The translations under genes were made by a program, and so were the position numbers. A DNA stretch of 64,000 bases, taken from the NCBI GenBank assembly GCA_035772785.1, contig JAOCPU010000001.1, positions 930,001 to 994,000 on the forward strand. Reading direction: 5' to 3'. This document shows, piece by piece, positions 21,961 through 37,529 of the stretch. The notes under the pieces are model-generated. The model made no database searches and had not been told where the DNA came from. It saw only the letters and a list, made by a program, of their open reading frames with translations. Every line of letters begins with the position of its first letter. Position 1 is the stretch's first letter. Source of the DNA: Phlebiopsis flavidoalba. Lineage: Eukaryota > Basidiomycota > Agaricomycetes > Polyporales > Phanerochaetaceae.

Positions 21961-24590
21961 TTAAATATCCGTCTGCATTGAGTACTTGAGCTTCCAAGCG
22001 TAAGCCTAATAAAGCATACCTGGAGGCACTATTGGTGAGCAAAGACTCGGAGTCACGGTCACGCTTGAACTCTGCTATTATGTGACACGACGCGTGCAGT
22101 CACGGTCACCGTACCCTTTCGTGTTAGGAAGTTACATGAGTCGGGGGGTAATCGGTACTACCTTCGTACGCCTATCTACCACAAGCAAAGTCTAGCGTGG
22201 ATGGCGTAGTAGACAGCAAAAGTGGGGGCGCGTACCGGTGTGCAGGCTGTGCCAGTTCAATCACCAAGGAAGACCGGTCCCCCCCTCCGCCCCCCCCCCG
22301 AAGTCCAAGGGGGAAGAGGGCAAGACCCGCACAGGGCGGAACAACCCCAGGTCTTCCGAGGCTCGAACAAGATCGTGAATCGAAGTGGCCCAACGGGGCA
22401 TTGGGTGCGAGTATTGTCTAAGCTAGGTTGTGGCGGTGGGCGCGGAGTCGCGAAACTGACAGGACTGTTCTTAGTGAAGCTCAAGAAGGGATGGTACGTT
22501 CGAGGCGCGTATATAGCTAGCACGGGTAGCTGGCGGGTGGCCCATGGGACTCGGTATTATCGAGCCTCAGCGAAAAAAGGACGAGCAGGGCTACTTTAGA
22601 GTCGCCGGTTATGCGGATGGTACACACAGTCGCAACGCGCCGCGCCAAACTTGTGCCGAGCCACGAGGCAGGAAAAAAAACTGGATGCCCGCGGACGTAT
22701 GAGTGCGGCCCCACACCCGAAGGGACATGTGGCGAGGCCTGACGTAGGGATCAACTTAGCTATCACAGCAACCAATGCCATTTACGGTATGTTCTTACAT
22801 GAAATAGTTAGACATGTTGTACATCGTACCTTTGGAGACTCATGTGGATATATAGTCACATGGCTATAGTGCTAAGCCTTGGAGAGAAAGGGCCCCACAC
22901 GCACATACTGAAAACCTGAGACCTTAGTCTTAGCGCATCCCTGCAAAGAGGAAAAGGAGGGGATAGTCCAATACCGCATATGCAATATATGTGATTAATC
23001 ATCACGGTTGTACGGCCCAGAGCAACATTCGGAAATGTTCAGCAGTTACTCCCGACCATACAGTTAGCCAGATCATTTCGACTCGTACGAGTGTGAGGAG
23101 GACATTGGGGATCATTATCATCTTTCACGATTACGTAAGCCCCACGTTTTATTTTTTGCTGAGCTCAGGAGGAAGTCGACTGTACTGGTCCATCTCTGTT
23201 TCGGCAGACATGCATTTATTGACCAATGTATCATTAGGGCGGCTCCTTGTACCCGGGTTCGCATTGCTCTTATCGGTATGGAAAAATATATGGGATGTAC
23301 GCACTACCCCGGCGAAGCGGACTACACAGGCACTGAAGCGCGAGTTGCGCAAGCTGCGACTGTGGGAGGGCAACGCAACCGCAAGCGTCCCTGCAACGTC
23401 GAGGCCGCCTACACCGAAAAGGTCGCAGGCGAACCGAATGATGGACACGTGATTGTGCACATTGCCTCTACACGTTCGCTGACGGCTGAGCTGGCTCGTT
23501 AGCACAGTAAGTCGTTAATTCATGGTAAGTGATTGGGAAAATGGACGACACAGCGCACATAATTCGGAGTTACGAAAAACATACGAGGTCCCAAATCGGA
23601 CGGCCGTAAATCGTAGAGTGCGTATCAGGGCGGTGCGTTTTTCCCTTTGGAACGCTCATTCCGCAATCACTCTGTTGGGCCTCAAGACTCATAGCTTAAA
23701 CACTGGCGCGAAGCTTGGTTGTGGATTCGGGGGGGGGGGTAGATCGACAGCAAATGAGCCAGGAATGAGGACCGCTGAATGATGCTTTTCTAGAATGCAG
23801 CAGATGGATTGAACCAATTCAGACCTTGACGGATTCCGGGGGGGGAGGGAAGGACAGTGACCTCTAAAAAAAAAATCGAAAATCCCACTAAATCACTGCC
23901 CCTGTCGCACTCTCAAAAATCTTGCAGTCTGGTCAAGCATCAAAAAGACCTGCAATCACGAGGGGGGGGGGGACTATATGGAAATATTAAGGGTATCACC
24001 ACGAGGAGTATGTCTCTTCTAGTCTCTGCCGTGAATGTCAGGATTGGTGAATTGGTCGTGAAATAGTGGATCTAGACTTCTGGATGGGACAGATACGAAG
24101 CATCGTTTGACCCTTGGTGTCCTATTGCGAGGTATGTGTTTGATACACGGCCACCTGCGTACCCGCTGCTACCGTACAGCTGAAGTTTGACCATTCGGAT
24201 TCCGAGTAGCGGGTGTCCTCTAATTTAAGGAATATTTACAGTACACTACAGTTTGCTGTAGTAAGTCTCATAATGCCGTAACTACCAACCATTTGGCTGA
24301 CAACGCACTGTCTAAGCAGTTTTACGGTCGTTTTAGTCTAATCGAAAGAAATGGTTTACGCCACGCCTCATGCCTAACCAATCAGAGTGGAATTTCCAGG
24401 AGCACGCAACGGTCTAATCAAAGTCTTGTCTCTATGTCGCCTTCGTTCGGGCCGCCGACTAACATTATAACCACATTCCAATCCATAAGACACTAATGAA
24501 ATATTAAGATGAATAACCGTCGGCAGCAAAACAGACGCACATGTACGGACATGAGTTTTCTGCGTTTTGCTTGCGTACATCGTTAACATA
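21961..24590. other. Gene-poor stretch with G homopolymers, no recognised gene
   Basis: AT-balanced. Short open frames (up to 153 codons, 22991-23452) match no family I know. C/G runs of about 9-11 occur at 22285-22300, 23730-23740, 23837-23845 and 23962-23970. Could contain broken remnants of further F-box copies, but I could not align any segment convincingly. Confidence 0.35.
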
Positions 24591-24602
24591 CCCTTCCCTA
24601 CA

Positions 24603-24692
24603 GATGACTCTTACTGAGGAAGCGAAGCTCTTTAACGATGTTATTGTGCATATGAAGAGTTGGGCAGGGGAGCACATTCTAAGTACGTACTA
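24603..24692 (+). other. Short open segment, possible exon remnant
   Basis: A CCTACAG acceptor-like sequence precedes MTLTEEAKLFNDVIVHMK, 29 codons ending at a TAA. It reads like real coding sequence (regular amphipathic helix) but is isolated. It could be an orphan last exon or a remnant. No function assigned. Confidence 0.25.
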
Positions 24693-24821
24693 AATACAAG
24701 TGAACAAAGTCACAAATCATCACGACACGAACGAATCCACGGAGTCCTAAGAGCGGCTCCGGGGAAGGGCCGTAGGGGTGGTGATAGGTAGACTAGACTA
24801 CAAACGTCAAGTCCTTTGCTT

Positions 24822-26906
24822 CTACTCTGCAAGCGAGGAGCCGCTGCCCGTGAGGCGCAGGCGGGGGCCTGTGGCGGCGGCGCCGATGGGGAGTCTAAAG
24901 GGAGCGGCTGCTGGCGCCATGAAAAGGACGTGGAGGATACCCGGAGAGGAGGGCAAATAATCGTACGTGGGAGCTGCCGTCGCCCGCGGTGCGCGATCGA
25001 GGACCGAGAAGGACATTGTGCGTTCCATGGCGAGGTCCGCTGCCGTCCGTGCTGGCCGCTGCGCGCGTTGGGGCGGTCTCCTCCGTCCCGGCGTGGGCTC
25101 GGTGACCCTCGGGTGATGTCACCGTCACAGGCTTCAGGGAGTGCTGTTGCAGCGTGAAACGTTCCCCTTCAGTGGGTGTCGTAGGCGTCCGCCCCTTGGA
25201 GGTGTCGAACACACTGGGACTGGTAAAATTCAGATTCGGAAGTCGGTGAGCGACATGCACTGGCCAGCGCTGTTTTGCCTGTGATCTAATGGCGGGCGCC
25301 TATTGCACTGGCGGGCGAGGACGACCTCTGGCTTGCCCGCCCACTACCTGCCAGGAGCTCCCCTGACCGCCGAGAGGCAGACGATGATGAGCGAGCTCTG
25401 GTGGTGGAGCTAGCCGCTGTGCGGTGACATCATGCCCCATTGAGACGATGCTCTTTGGCAGGTCGGAGTGGAAGCTGTAGTCAGCGCGTCCTGCGGAAGA
25501 TGAGGCCTTGCCCCTGTGGTGTTTTGTCCGGTAGCTGACCGGACCTCGCAGTAGCACCACCCTCATCGTTTCTTCCTTCTCCTTCTTCCCTCGCGCTGCT
25601 TTCGCTGTTGCTCTTCATGCCTGAACCGCGTAGTAACGACAGCCGCATAGCTTCCATTATCATGAGCTTTGACTCATCCGGCCGGTTAATACTTGTGATT
25701 GTTTCGGTATATGCAGGGCACTCACTTACCTCGAGGTCCTGCCCAGTGAATCCTCCTTGAACCGAGATATTGATTGAGATCCTGATTTTGCTGTCGCCGC
25801 CGCGACGGCGCCGGCTTCCCCGCTCAGAGTTCCCGCCTTCAGCGTTCTCACCACCAACTTCCTCGGGATTCGCGCATGTATTCGTCCGCTACTGATACCG
25901 ACAGAATGAGCCTGGTCGCCAACCTGCCGCATAATGATCCTCCCGGTTCGCCACGGCGGGCGACAGCCGCACGGACAGCCGCCAGTTTTTCGCCTCCCAA
26001 TCAGGGCGGATTTTGATCTGGGAGAATGCGTCAGCGGGGAAGCGGGCGTCGGCAGGGATGTTCTGACCGATGGTGACGAGACCCTCCGGACTGTCCGCGC
26101 CGAAGCTCTTGCGCCGGCGTTGCATCGTCGCAACTGAGGGGCGACTGCGTGGTGACCAGGCTCAGTCCACACCGGCGGTGGCTGTACCAAGGACGCGTCA
26201 GAGGTGGTGGGCCGTTAGTTGGTGCAAACAAAGAAAGGCGCGGAGAACTGACACCCATCCATCGCTGTTGATACCGGCTCGCCAATGATGGAGGTGTATA
26301 GACAACGCCAAAATTCTCCTGCACGCAATACGGACAGGACGCGGGTTCCGAGACGATGTGGGTGGTAGTGGGTTCAGCTCGTTTTATCTGGACAAAGCAT
26401 TCGGTACAGATAGCTTGGTCGCAGCAACGAGAATGATTGATATTAGCGGGTAGTACTAGGGTGCTCCTGGTTAGTAATATCACACGAGAGGTGGAACCCG
26501 GACATACCAGAAAACAAATGGGACATTCCGCGCAGCGCCCGCGATATACACCAGCTTCCGTATGTCGCGCGGGCTCCTTTGCGGTTGCGCTCGGCCGTTG
26601 TGGTGGGTGCGAGAGCTGCTAGAGTGGACCGAGGCGGACTCGGCGCGTGCGGAAGACCCCTCGGCCTCGCCGCCCTCTGCCTGCGGAGGTTCCTTCATTG
26701 CAGCAATGATCTGATCGTCAATCCCAAGAGTCTTCATAGTCCTCGAGCGGGCGATAAAATGGAGCCAATTTCCGGTTGACGATGAGCTGTGTAACAATGG
26801 ACTGGTTCCAGTCGCGTGGGCCGGTGTAGATGCCCTGAGGGGTGAGGTAGCCAAAGTCGACGGTCTCCTCGTGGTGGCCGCGCCCCGACGAGGATGCGTT
26901 GCCCAT
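24822..26906 (-). CDS. SIP5: Sip5-type zinc-finger protein
   Basis: Homologue of yeast Sip5, which interacts with the Snf1 kinase and the Reg1/Glc7 phosphatase in glucose signalling. The start MGNASSSGRGHHEE at 26906 suggests N-myristoylation (MGxxxS). DFGYLTPQGIYTGPRDWN, QLIVNRKLAPFYRPLEDYEDSWDDDQIIAAM and SPRDIRKLE follow. The RING-like zinc finger is NINHSRCCDQAICTECFVQIKR with CPYCVQENFGVVY, around 26310-26440. Then RRKSFGADSPE, IRPDWEAKL, RRIIMRQVGDR with SVGISSGRIHA and LMIMEAMRLSLL near 25650. The C-terminal region is low-complexity Ser/Pro/Thr-rich, with YDYLPSSPG near 24960. The stop at 24822 is the end of the frame containing YDYLPSSPG and is less certain than the start. Several introns and indels. 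Confidence 0.85.
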
Positions 26907-27923
26907 GGCGCAGAGGCGGCGACGGGGTCGTTGAGGCGGTGGTTGTGAGTCAAGGACGAGAGCGTCACCGCCGATGGCTAACCGCAAACACCTCGGGCAC
27001 GCCGGCGCCTACGGCTGTATGCGGCTTGCGTCTCTCTTGTCGTCACTTTGTTCCCGTCGTCTGCCCCGCTCAACGCCAACTCGACAATCTGGCTTTCCAC
27101 AGCCGGCCTCGCAGACCGACTTGCGACTCGGGAGGCCTGTTTCGCGGCTTTGGGGTTTATGAGGCCGCGCTTGGCAGATAGCCTTGCCAGATTCCATCGG
27201 ACACACGAGACATGTCATCATCAACAGGTCCTCGACTCTCCCCGCGCCATTTTCTAGACTCTACTGTTCCGGCGGCACACTTGCTCTTCAAACAATGCTC
27301 AGAGTGCCTTCGCGCACGTTCCGACTCTCACCAACGACGTGGCAGGTTTCTCAGGCTGGCAGCCCTCGCTCGACACACATGACCGCCATGCCCTACTTGT
27401 TTCGCGCCTCGTCAATAGCTTGTTCTCGCGGTGTGTCAACCAGAGATTTGTGTTGGTGTCCCACGGAAGGTTGTAACAAGCCTCAATGACCGGACGTATG
27501 GGTCCTCGGTCAGGGGAAGCAGCGCGGCAAATGATTGAATGGCGCAATAGCTGTAGACGTGTTCGCGTATGGCGTAGAGTATCAGTATAAAATCCCATGC
27601 GATTCTCCGGCTCCCATGTCTGCTCTCTCCTTGCTGTTGCCTCTCGAACATGACTGTCTCTCTCACTCAGTCCCGCCCTTGTGGGAACATGTCAGTCGGG
27701 TCTGTTCCTGCGTCCCCAAAAGCCGGGAAATTGCCACGTCAGCTTCTCAGGGCGACAAAAGATCTCAAGAAAGTTCGAGCGCGATCATACATATACACGC
27801 GCCCAGCCTGTGTGCACACCGACCGCGAGCGTTCCTGTACCCTCTCTTTTCCTTTCTACACACTACCTTTGCTCGCATTGAGTCGAGACTTTTCTGTCTC
27901 CTTTACTCTGCGACCCCTCCACC
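26907..27923. promoter_or_regulatory. Divergent region between SIP5 and the Ca2+-ATPase
   Basis: About 1 kb between two divergent starts. 27650-27920 is rich in CTC/TCC pyrimidine tracts and ends with CCACCATG at the ATPase start, consistent with its promoter and leader. 26960-27600 holds minus frames with partly coding-like texture (for example AALLPLTEDPYVRSLRLVTT) that I cannot assign, so a small unrecognised gene is possible. Confidence 0.4.
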
Positions 27924-31586
<3,663 letters not shown>

Positions 31587-32036
31587 AGTAGATGTCACTC
31601 TTGTGTGTTACATAGCTTACCACGTATAATGTACTGTTTGTTGGATTTTATCATACATCCTTGAACACGGACGATGCCTGCGTTGTCGCTGTCAGACTGT
31701 CATTGTCGGGGCGAGCGCACACGTGGCGTGGTGACGACCGCTGACTTGCCTGATGCGGTCATTACCCCGGAAGAAGGATCAAAGAGGACGCCGTGAGAGG
31801 CGGGCGCGTTCTGGACACTTTTATAGGGACGGAGGCTGTCAGGCTCTCGCTTGTGGTGAACGTCCGCGTTTCTACTCTTCTCTCAGCTCGAACCGCGTCC
31901 TCGTTCGGTTGTATCGCGCACCCCGCCCTTCCTTTTGGTCCCGCTCTCGTTTTCCATCTGTCGCTACTACCTATCCTTCAACAAGCTTACAACCCGCACT
32001 CTTTGCATATAATCCTCCTATAAATCGTAATTCAAC
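31587..32036. promoter_or_regulatory. Spacer and promoter before first DPBB gene
   Basis: 3' end of the Ca2+-ATPase (TGTACTGTTTG near 31630) then a TC-rich region. TATA-like words TTTTATAG near 31820, and ATATAATCCTCCTATAAATC at about 32005-32025 just before the ATG of the DPBB gene. Confidence 0.4.
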
Positions 32037-33054
32037 ATGCTCGCATTTACAACCTCTCGCTCCTCTCGACCCTCGTCGTCTCGCTCTCGTTGTCCAGCTT
32101 TCGCTTCCGCCGGCTCTCACGAAACCCCTAGAAGGCCGTCACGCCAGCGGCACCAATTTCCTGTCGACAAACCACACTCCTGTCGAAGCGCTTCGAGAAT
32201 GCCGCCTCGATCTTATTACGAAAACCGGCTTCAACCCCCTTTTTTTTGGGTGTTTTATTGTGGTGCACACCAACGTAGACAGCGATTTTGTGAGTACAGT
32301 TATCCGACAACATTCTGTATTTGTATGTCTCATGGCTGTCTCCCAGATTGTTGCTTCTGAACAGCGCTGTAAGTTTCATACGTCTTGTCTCGCGATGTAC
32401 TTGTCATTGAACGCGTTGCTCGCACTAGCAATACGACGGAGGCTCTCATTGTTTCGCTGGATTACAATCACTGCCAACGGAAAAAACAACAACAGGCCCA
32501 AATCACAGACGAGGTATGTCGCAACTCCTAACACCGAGCGCGGACACACACTGACTGAACAGCGCGCGCTTTACAGTGCCCCCGGATGTCCGTATGGTGT
32601 GGGCTTGACCTGTCCCCCGGTCTGTTCTCCTTCTTTGCGTCCGAGGACGCGGGTATTATCTACGGCAGCTGGGACTATGGCTCAGGCAGTAAGCCCTCCC
32701 TACGCCCCGACGCCTACGCCAACTCCCACCCCAACGCCGACGCCGACACCTACTCCGACTACGACGTGGACACCTGAGCCAACGACGACGTCCACGCCCC
32801 CACCCACGACTACTTCGTCCAAGGAGCACAAGACGTCGAGCAGCAGCAGCACCGAGAGTAGCAGCACCTGGTCCTCGTCTTCGTCTTCGTCGAGCAGCTC
32901 TTCGAGTTCCTCCTCGAGCGCGACTCCTTCGTCCACGTCTTCTGCCTCGAGCGCCTCGGCGACTCCCACGACTGCGAGCAACATTGCTGGTGTGAACCAG
33001 GTCCTTGCGAACCTCATGGGTCTTGTTATTGCTGCCACAGTAGGACAAAAGTAG
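32037..33054 (+). CDS. Secreted RlpA/expansin-like DPBB protein 1 with Ser/Thr-rich tail
   Basis: Small secreted protein with a double-psi beta-barrel of the RlpA/barwin/expansin superfamily. The function in basidiomycetes is not settled; cell-wall binding or protease inhibition have been proposed for relatives. The start at 32037 opens a signal peptide (SLLSTLVVSLSLSSF then ASAGSHETP across frames). The barrel fragments are RFENAAS near 32190, VHTN.DSDF near 32265-32290, TITANGK near 32470 with TTQAQITDE in a shifted frame, CPYG near 32590, LDLSPGLFSFFASEDAGIIYGSWDYGSGS at 32605-32690. A (PT)n linker of about ten repeats follows, then Thr-, Ser- and SSSS-rich sequence, ending GVNQVLANLMGLVIAATVGQK-stop. 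The hydrophobic end may be a GPI-attachment signal. Introns interrupt the barrel. Paralogue at 34370. Confidence 0.82.
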
Positions 33055-33379
33055 ATGGCCCGCGGTAGAAAATGGCCGTGCTGCTACGTTCCGCGCACAC
33101 TTACATATTATGGACGAGATACCCTCCTACAACTCATATCACAGGTTCACAGTTTTCCAATATAGTATATGACCGTTTATTGATACCGCAGAACTTGGAA
33201 CGGTGCGGCTGATCCCTTTCGCTGAGATGGGCCGCGGGTGCCTGGGGTGAGAAGTACGAGGCTAGACTTGGCTCCTTCCGGAAAGCTGTGCGCCTGTTCT
33301 GGGTCCGATTCTGCACTTTAGCTTCAATGTCAAACGAAACGCGGATCGGTCTCCTCTGTCTCCAACCACTCCTTGTCTC

Positions 33380-33960
33380 CTCGCAGTGAGTCTCGGGCCT
33401 CTCGTTCGCGGCGCGACCGACCCCCTCATCCGCGCCGTCCCCACAGCCATGGTCAGAGACCTGCCTCTTGCTGTGTTTCAGTACGCCCTCGAGGGCCACC
33501 CCACGCTGACAGAGTACTGGAACATTGTGGCGCTCAAGTCGAGAGAAGAAGGCCGTCATCTTCGAGCTCGCCGGCAACGCTGACACCTACACCTACATCA
33601 CAAAAGAGAGCACCAATTTCAACCGCATACCGAGCCTCCGAGGCGGCGCGCGTGTAGGTTCAATCCGCGAAGACAGAATACCGTGGATGGCGGAGACGTT
33701 GAAGCAGGTGGAGGTCATTCGGCACGAGCTGCACAGATTTGATTGTCAGGTGTGGGTGACGAATGCGTTTGAGGTTGCTTCGCGACCTTGATGAGACGAT
33801 TGTGATAAAGGGCATGACGTCGGAAAGTGCGATCCGCGAAGAGCTGCGGCAGGAGATGGAGAGGTGGGAGGTCGCGGACGAGACGTTGGAGGAGCGCGAA
33901 TATCCGAGTGAGGTATATACCCCTGCCTCGACGGCCGCTCTAGAGACGTTCGTTCACCGT
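33380..33960 (+). CDS. Small DUF6914-like basidiomycete protein
   Basis: No known function. Readable blocks are IFELAGNADTYTYITKESTNF (33550-33620 after one indel), RIPSLRGGARVGSIREDRIPWMAETLKQVEVIRHELHRFDCQVWVTNA (33630-33770) and ESAIREELRQEMERWEVADETLEEREYPSE (33825-33912). The pattern of F.CQ.WV followed by an REEL..EMERWEV.DET tail is one I associate with a widespread agaricomycete family near DUF6914. The 5' end is unclear: frames with GPLVRGATDPLIRAVP begin around 33386, and ATG candidates lie at 33328 and 33450. A GTATAT donor-like site at 33914 or a stop shortly after ends it. It sits between the two DPBB paralogues, in the same orientation. The family name is from memory and tentative. 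Confidence 0.5.
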
Positions 33961-34369
33961 TGTTTTGCCAGCCCCTCGTCGCTGTGCTGTGTAACTAGGC
34001 TAGACGGCCTACCCATGTGGCCCCAATTAGAGCGGTGAAGGTGGGAGATGGTCAGACAGAATGTCCCACGACGGTCGAGAACATGCTTGTCGCCAACAAT
34101 TGTTCGTATAGGCCTGCCATATATGGCATTTTGATCGGCGCCTGTCTCCGGTTGTTAGGACAAACAAAACGGGCCTCTGCAAATTCGGGGGGGGGGCGCG
34201 CGGTCAATTTCTCCCGAGTTTCCATTTCTCCCTTCACCTCTCACCGCCCTCAGCTCTTCCTGGCTGTTCGCCAGCGCCGCTCTCTGGTCCTCACGCTCGT
34301 TCACTTCATCCCCTTCCTTCCTCTACAGGCAAAACAACCCAGCCCGTAATCCACGTATAATATCCAGTC
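33961..34369. promoter_or_regulatory. Spacer and promoter before second DPBB gene
   Basis: Contains a G8 run near 34188-34195, then TC-rich sequence (34205-34330) and CGTATAATATCC just before the ATG at 34370, resembling the promoter layout of the first DPBB gene. Confidence 0.4.
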
Positions 34370-35497
34370 ATGCGTTTCACCTCGGCCTTTGTCTCCCTGC
34401 TCTCGCTGTCGCTCCCCTTCGCGGCTCAGGACAGCGTCTCACGGCGAGCCCGGAACGCCGCCACCAGGAAATTGCGCGTCGCGCTCGCAGTGACGTCAAC
34501 GTCTTTGAAAAGCGTAGCTTCTCCCAACGCAAACTATTTCCCGCTTCACTTTCTACGATGTCGGCCTGTGAGTAATTGCGGTGCTCTGGCCGGGATAGAG
34601 GGCTCATTTGGTCTCATAGGGGTGCCTGTGGCAAGAACAACGTCGCCAGCGATTTTGTGAGCACCCCCCTCAAACCTTCATCCTGACTGCGCCGCTGATG
34701 GTCGTGATCTCCAGATTGTCGCCTTGAACACTCCTGTACGTAATGATCGGTTTCAGCGAGCCAGCAAATCCTTCAGGTCCTAACACTTCCTTTTGTCCAG
34801 CAATTCGGGGGTGGCTATCCTGGCCCTAACTGCTTCAAGAGCATCACCATTACTTGGGGAGGAAAGACCACTCAGGCTACCATCATGGACGAGGTGATGT
34901 GCCAAGTTCCTTGGCGCGTGCAACAACCAACTCACGGATACGACAGTGCCCTGGATGTCCCTACGGAGGTCTTGACTTCTCCCGTGGTCTCTTCGACTTC
35001 TTCTACTTCGAGGATGCCGGTGTGTTGTACGGTGAATGGTGGTTCAACGATGACGCGCCCGCCCCTGACTACCACCCAGAAGCCCACTCCCACCACCACC
35101 TGTACTCCTCCCACTACCAACGTCTACGAAGCACACCCCCACCACCCACCTGACTCCCGAGCCTGGGACCACTGTACTTGGACTCCTGAGCCCACCACCA
35201 ACCTGGACTCCCCCCGCCACGACCTCGTCTTCGTCCTCGGTCTGGACGCCCCCGTCTGTCCAGCTCGTCCTCCCACCTCCCACTCCAGCTCGTCTTCGAG
35301 GCTCGAGCTCGAGCTCGAGCGTGGAGGGGGCCCAGCTCTGACAGCTCCAGCTCCGTCGCGAGCTCCAGCAGCGCCAAGGCCTCGTGCGACTTCGAGCAGC
35401 GCCGCTCCCCACTGCCACCATACCGGCAGCACGACTCAACAACTTCAAACGAGGCTTTCGCTTGGGCGTCATTGGCCTTGTCGTCGCCGCCCAGTAA
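34370..35497 (+). CDS. Secreted RlpA/expansin-like DPBB protein 2 with Ser/Thr/Pro-rich tail
   Basis: Paralogue of the DPBB gene at 32037, better preserved in the barrel. The signal peptide is MRFTSAFVSLLSLSLPFAA. The barrel reads FSNARFTFYDVG (shifted, near 34520-34565), GACGKNNVASDF near 34620-34660, IVALNTP near 34712-34735, QFGGGYPGPNCFKSITITWGG (34800-34860), KTTQATIMDE (34865-34895), then after an intron GCPYGGLDFSRGLFDFFYFEDAGVLYGEWWFNDDAP (34955-35060). At least three introns lie between these blocks. A PTTTQKPTPTTTCTPP-type linker and a long Ser/Thr/Pro/Glu-rich low-complexity region follow. It ends LGVIGLVVAAQ with TAA at 35495-35497, a hydrophobic C-terminus like that of its paralogue. 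The low-complexity tail changes frame several times. Confidence 0.85.
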
Positions 35498-36040
35498 ACT
35501 GCCGGCTATCGCCACGCGATACTCGCTGTCGTTTACGAAAGATGGTTGATTGGGATGTTGCCGTATACCCGTTCGTGTTTTAGGGCAGCTATAGTATTTT
35601 CCTTTTTCTTGTTCTCCGCTTCGCAGCCTATTAAAGTACTATCTTACTCTCGCCGCGCCGTTCAGCTTTTGTACGTCGTGAATACCCGAGTAAATCGAAC
35701 TATTTCTGTTGGTGTTATGTGTAGTGGCCTCATGCTTGGTGGTGGCTGACATGGTTGGGAAGGTTTGAAATTGTGTATGAGAGGTGAGTGGTGGATAATA
35801 GTTCCAGCTCTGACAGATGTTACACAAGTACAGTGTGTTTAGAGAGGTGCCGTCAACCAAGGTAAGCCAAGTGTTGAATGACCTCTGATATACGGATATG
35901 ACTCACTTCATTCATATTGCGAAGGCTGGGCATACTTTACGTTGTCCGACGTGTAAGGTCGTTGACGTCGTTCGCGGGACGATGGGAAGTGTCTCGTCGA
36001 GTCGATAGCTCCATCTTTGGGGGTAGTTTCGGTCAACAAC
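35498..36040. other. Intergenic spacer
   Basis: Convergent spacer after the second DPBB gene. TATTAAAGTACTATC near 35630 and AT-rich sequence look like 3' UTR. No supported gene. Confidence 0.4.
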
Positions 36041-36059
36041 GGCGCATCAGTGATCAGCC

Positions 36060-36720
36060 CTCCTATGAGCCACACAGACCACCGAACGGGGCCAAGCTCT
36101 GGTCACTGCGCTTGAACTCCTCCGCCCCGCCACACCACCGCAGGGCAGCAATGCCCACGCCCAGCTCCATCGCGGCGAGACCGCCAGCAATAAGCACGAG
36201 CTTCCCAGCGCGACACTCCATTTGAATGAATCGTTGTCGGGGTTAGCGATGAGGTTTTCGGACCCTGGATCCACCGAGAAACAGGGTCTCGACGCCTAGG
36301 CGCGGACGCCAGCGGTATGGAGAACGTCGCGCTGATGATGCCCAGGCCCGTGACTGACGCAAGCAGGGATGGCCCCGCGGTGCCCATTTTTCCCTCACTT
36401 GTAAGACCGTAACCCGAGCTCGGGCAGGTGTCCCTTGCGAGGCCGCTTCCCATGCCGCAGTCGCGACGACGGTCATGGGCAGCGCGCCGACACAGCGCGC
36501 ACAGTGAACACGAAGGTGGTGTAGGGTCAACATGTTAAGACAGACGAGCCCATGGTTATGGCGATGGCTCCGGAGAGGGGTGCCCTCTGGGGAGTGGCAA
36601 CACTCGGTCTGGTGAAGCTGGTTGGTCTTCATCAGGGATTTGTTTTCAGTAAACCTTCTTCCTGTGAGGCCATCTACAAAACGGTAGAGACTTTGGTTAA
36701 TAGGTGAGTCCATCCTTGAT
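36060..36720 (-). CDS. Unknown small multi-pass membrane protein, copy 1 of 3
   Basis: Function unknown. The minus strand reads a hydrophobic helix MTVVATAAWEAAS near 36450-36480, GYGLTSEGK then GPSLLASVTGLGIISATFSIPLAS (36300-36380), and near 36110-36210 KLVLIAGGLAAMELGVGIAALRWCGGAEEF in a shifted frame. The G.GI..LRW..G motif after an acidic residue is shared with copies 2 and 3 downstream on the same strand, as is the preceding helix order. The 5' end may be the ATG at 36713 (MDSPINQS...), but this is uncertain, and several frame changes prevent a clean model. Confidence 0.45.
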
Positions 36721-37500
36721 GCTCAACGTTATGCTACTCACCAGAGAAATCAAACAAATTCCAGGTGGAGGTAGGATCTTGAGTGGATGCCAGACAGTGC
36801 GTGTGATCACGTATCGTACTTATGCCATTCGTCTCCCACGGAAATTCAATGCCATCATGGCAGACTCAGGTCAGATCGCTTAGTCAGTCGTAATGTTTCG
36901 ATCTAGCAGAAGCTGACGCCGTCAGGTTCTGAGCCATTGTTCGTGTCCCCGCCTTTCGTGCCCAAGCACAGTACTCACCGCAGAATGCAGTACCACGGAA
37001 CAGTGCTCCGCTGGGAGATAAGCAGTCTCGTTTGTTTTCTCAGGTACCTGACGTCTGCAAAATGGCGTATGCAGGCGTGTGCACTACGCATGTACATGCC
37101 GATGGTTGCACGCAAGCCGTATACACGCAGCAAGAGCGGCTGTTATGACATCGGACTTGGTCGACACCTTCCTAAAAGGACCTAAGGTTTACTTTTCTCT
37201 AGGAATTCAGAGGGGTAATCATTCTCTTATCCGGCGAAGGTACGCATACGTAGTGTATCGGCAGGTGCGAATTGTGAAGTATGAACGTTGTCTGCAGGTA
37301 CATTTCTAGCACAGCAGTTGCTCCGTTCACATGACTGTCGATGGCCCCATCGCGGAGCTCAAACGTTGCCTCTACCGTCTACTGTGTCGTCAATGTTGGG
37401 CAGTAAAAGATGATCAGAGTAGATGTCCTTACCATCCCCGCGTCAAACCAAAATCGCATCCGTTTCCGTTGCCCGGGCCTCAGTGCCATCCGCTGGGGCC
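36721..37500. other. Stretch between membrane-protein copies 1 and 2
   Basis: Short unrecognised frames on both strands (60-82 codons). No supported gene; likely promoter of copy 1 and 3' region of copy 2. Confidence 0.35.
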
Positions 37501-37529
37501 AGTGAAAGCTCGTCCTCCGCAGGCTGTCC

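Noticed and set aside
21961..24590. Third F-box copy or transposon remnant
   Set aside because: No segment aligned to the F-box copies with confidence, and no terminal repeats, reverse transcriptase or transposase motifs were seen.
31753..33054. 433-codon plus-strand open frame as one protein
   Set aside because: Only its second half carries the DPBB and Ser-rich tail. The first part is promoter and mixed frames; the signal peptide starts at 32037.
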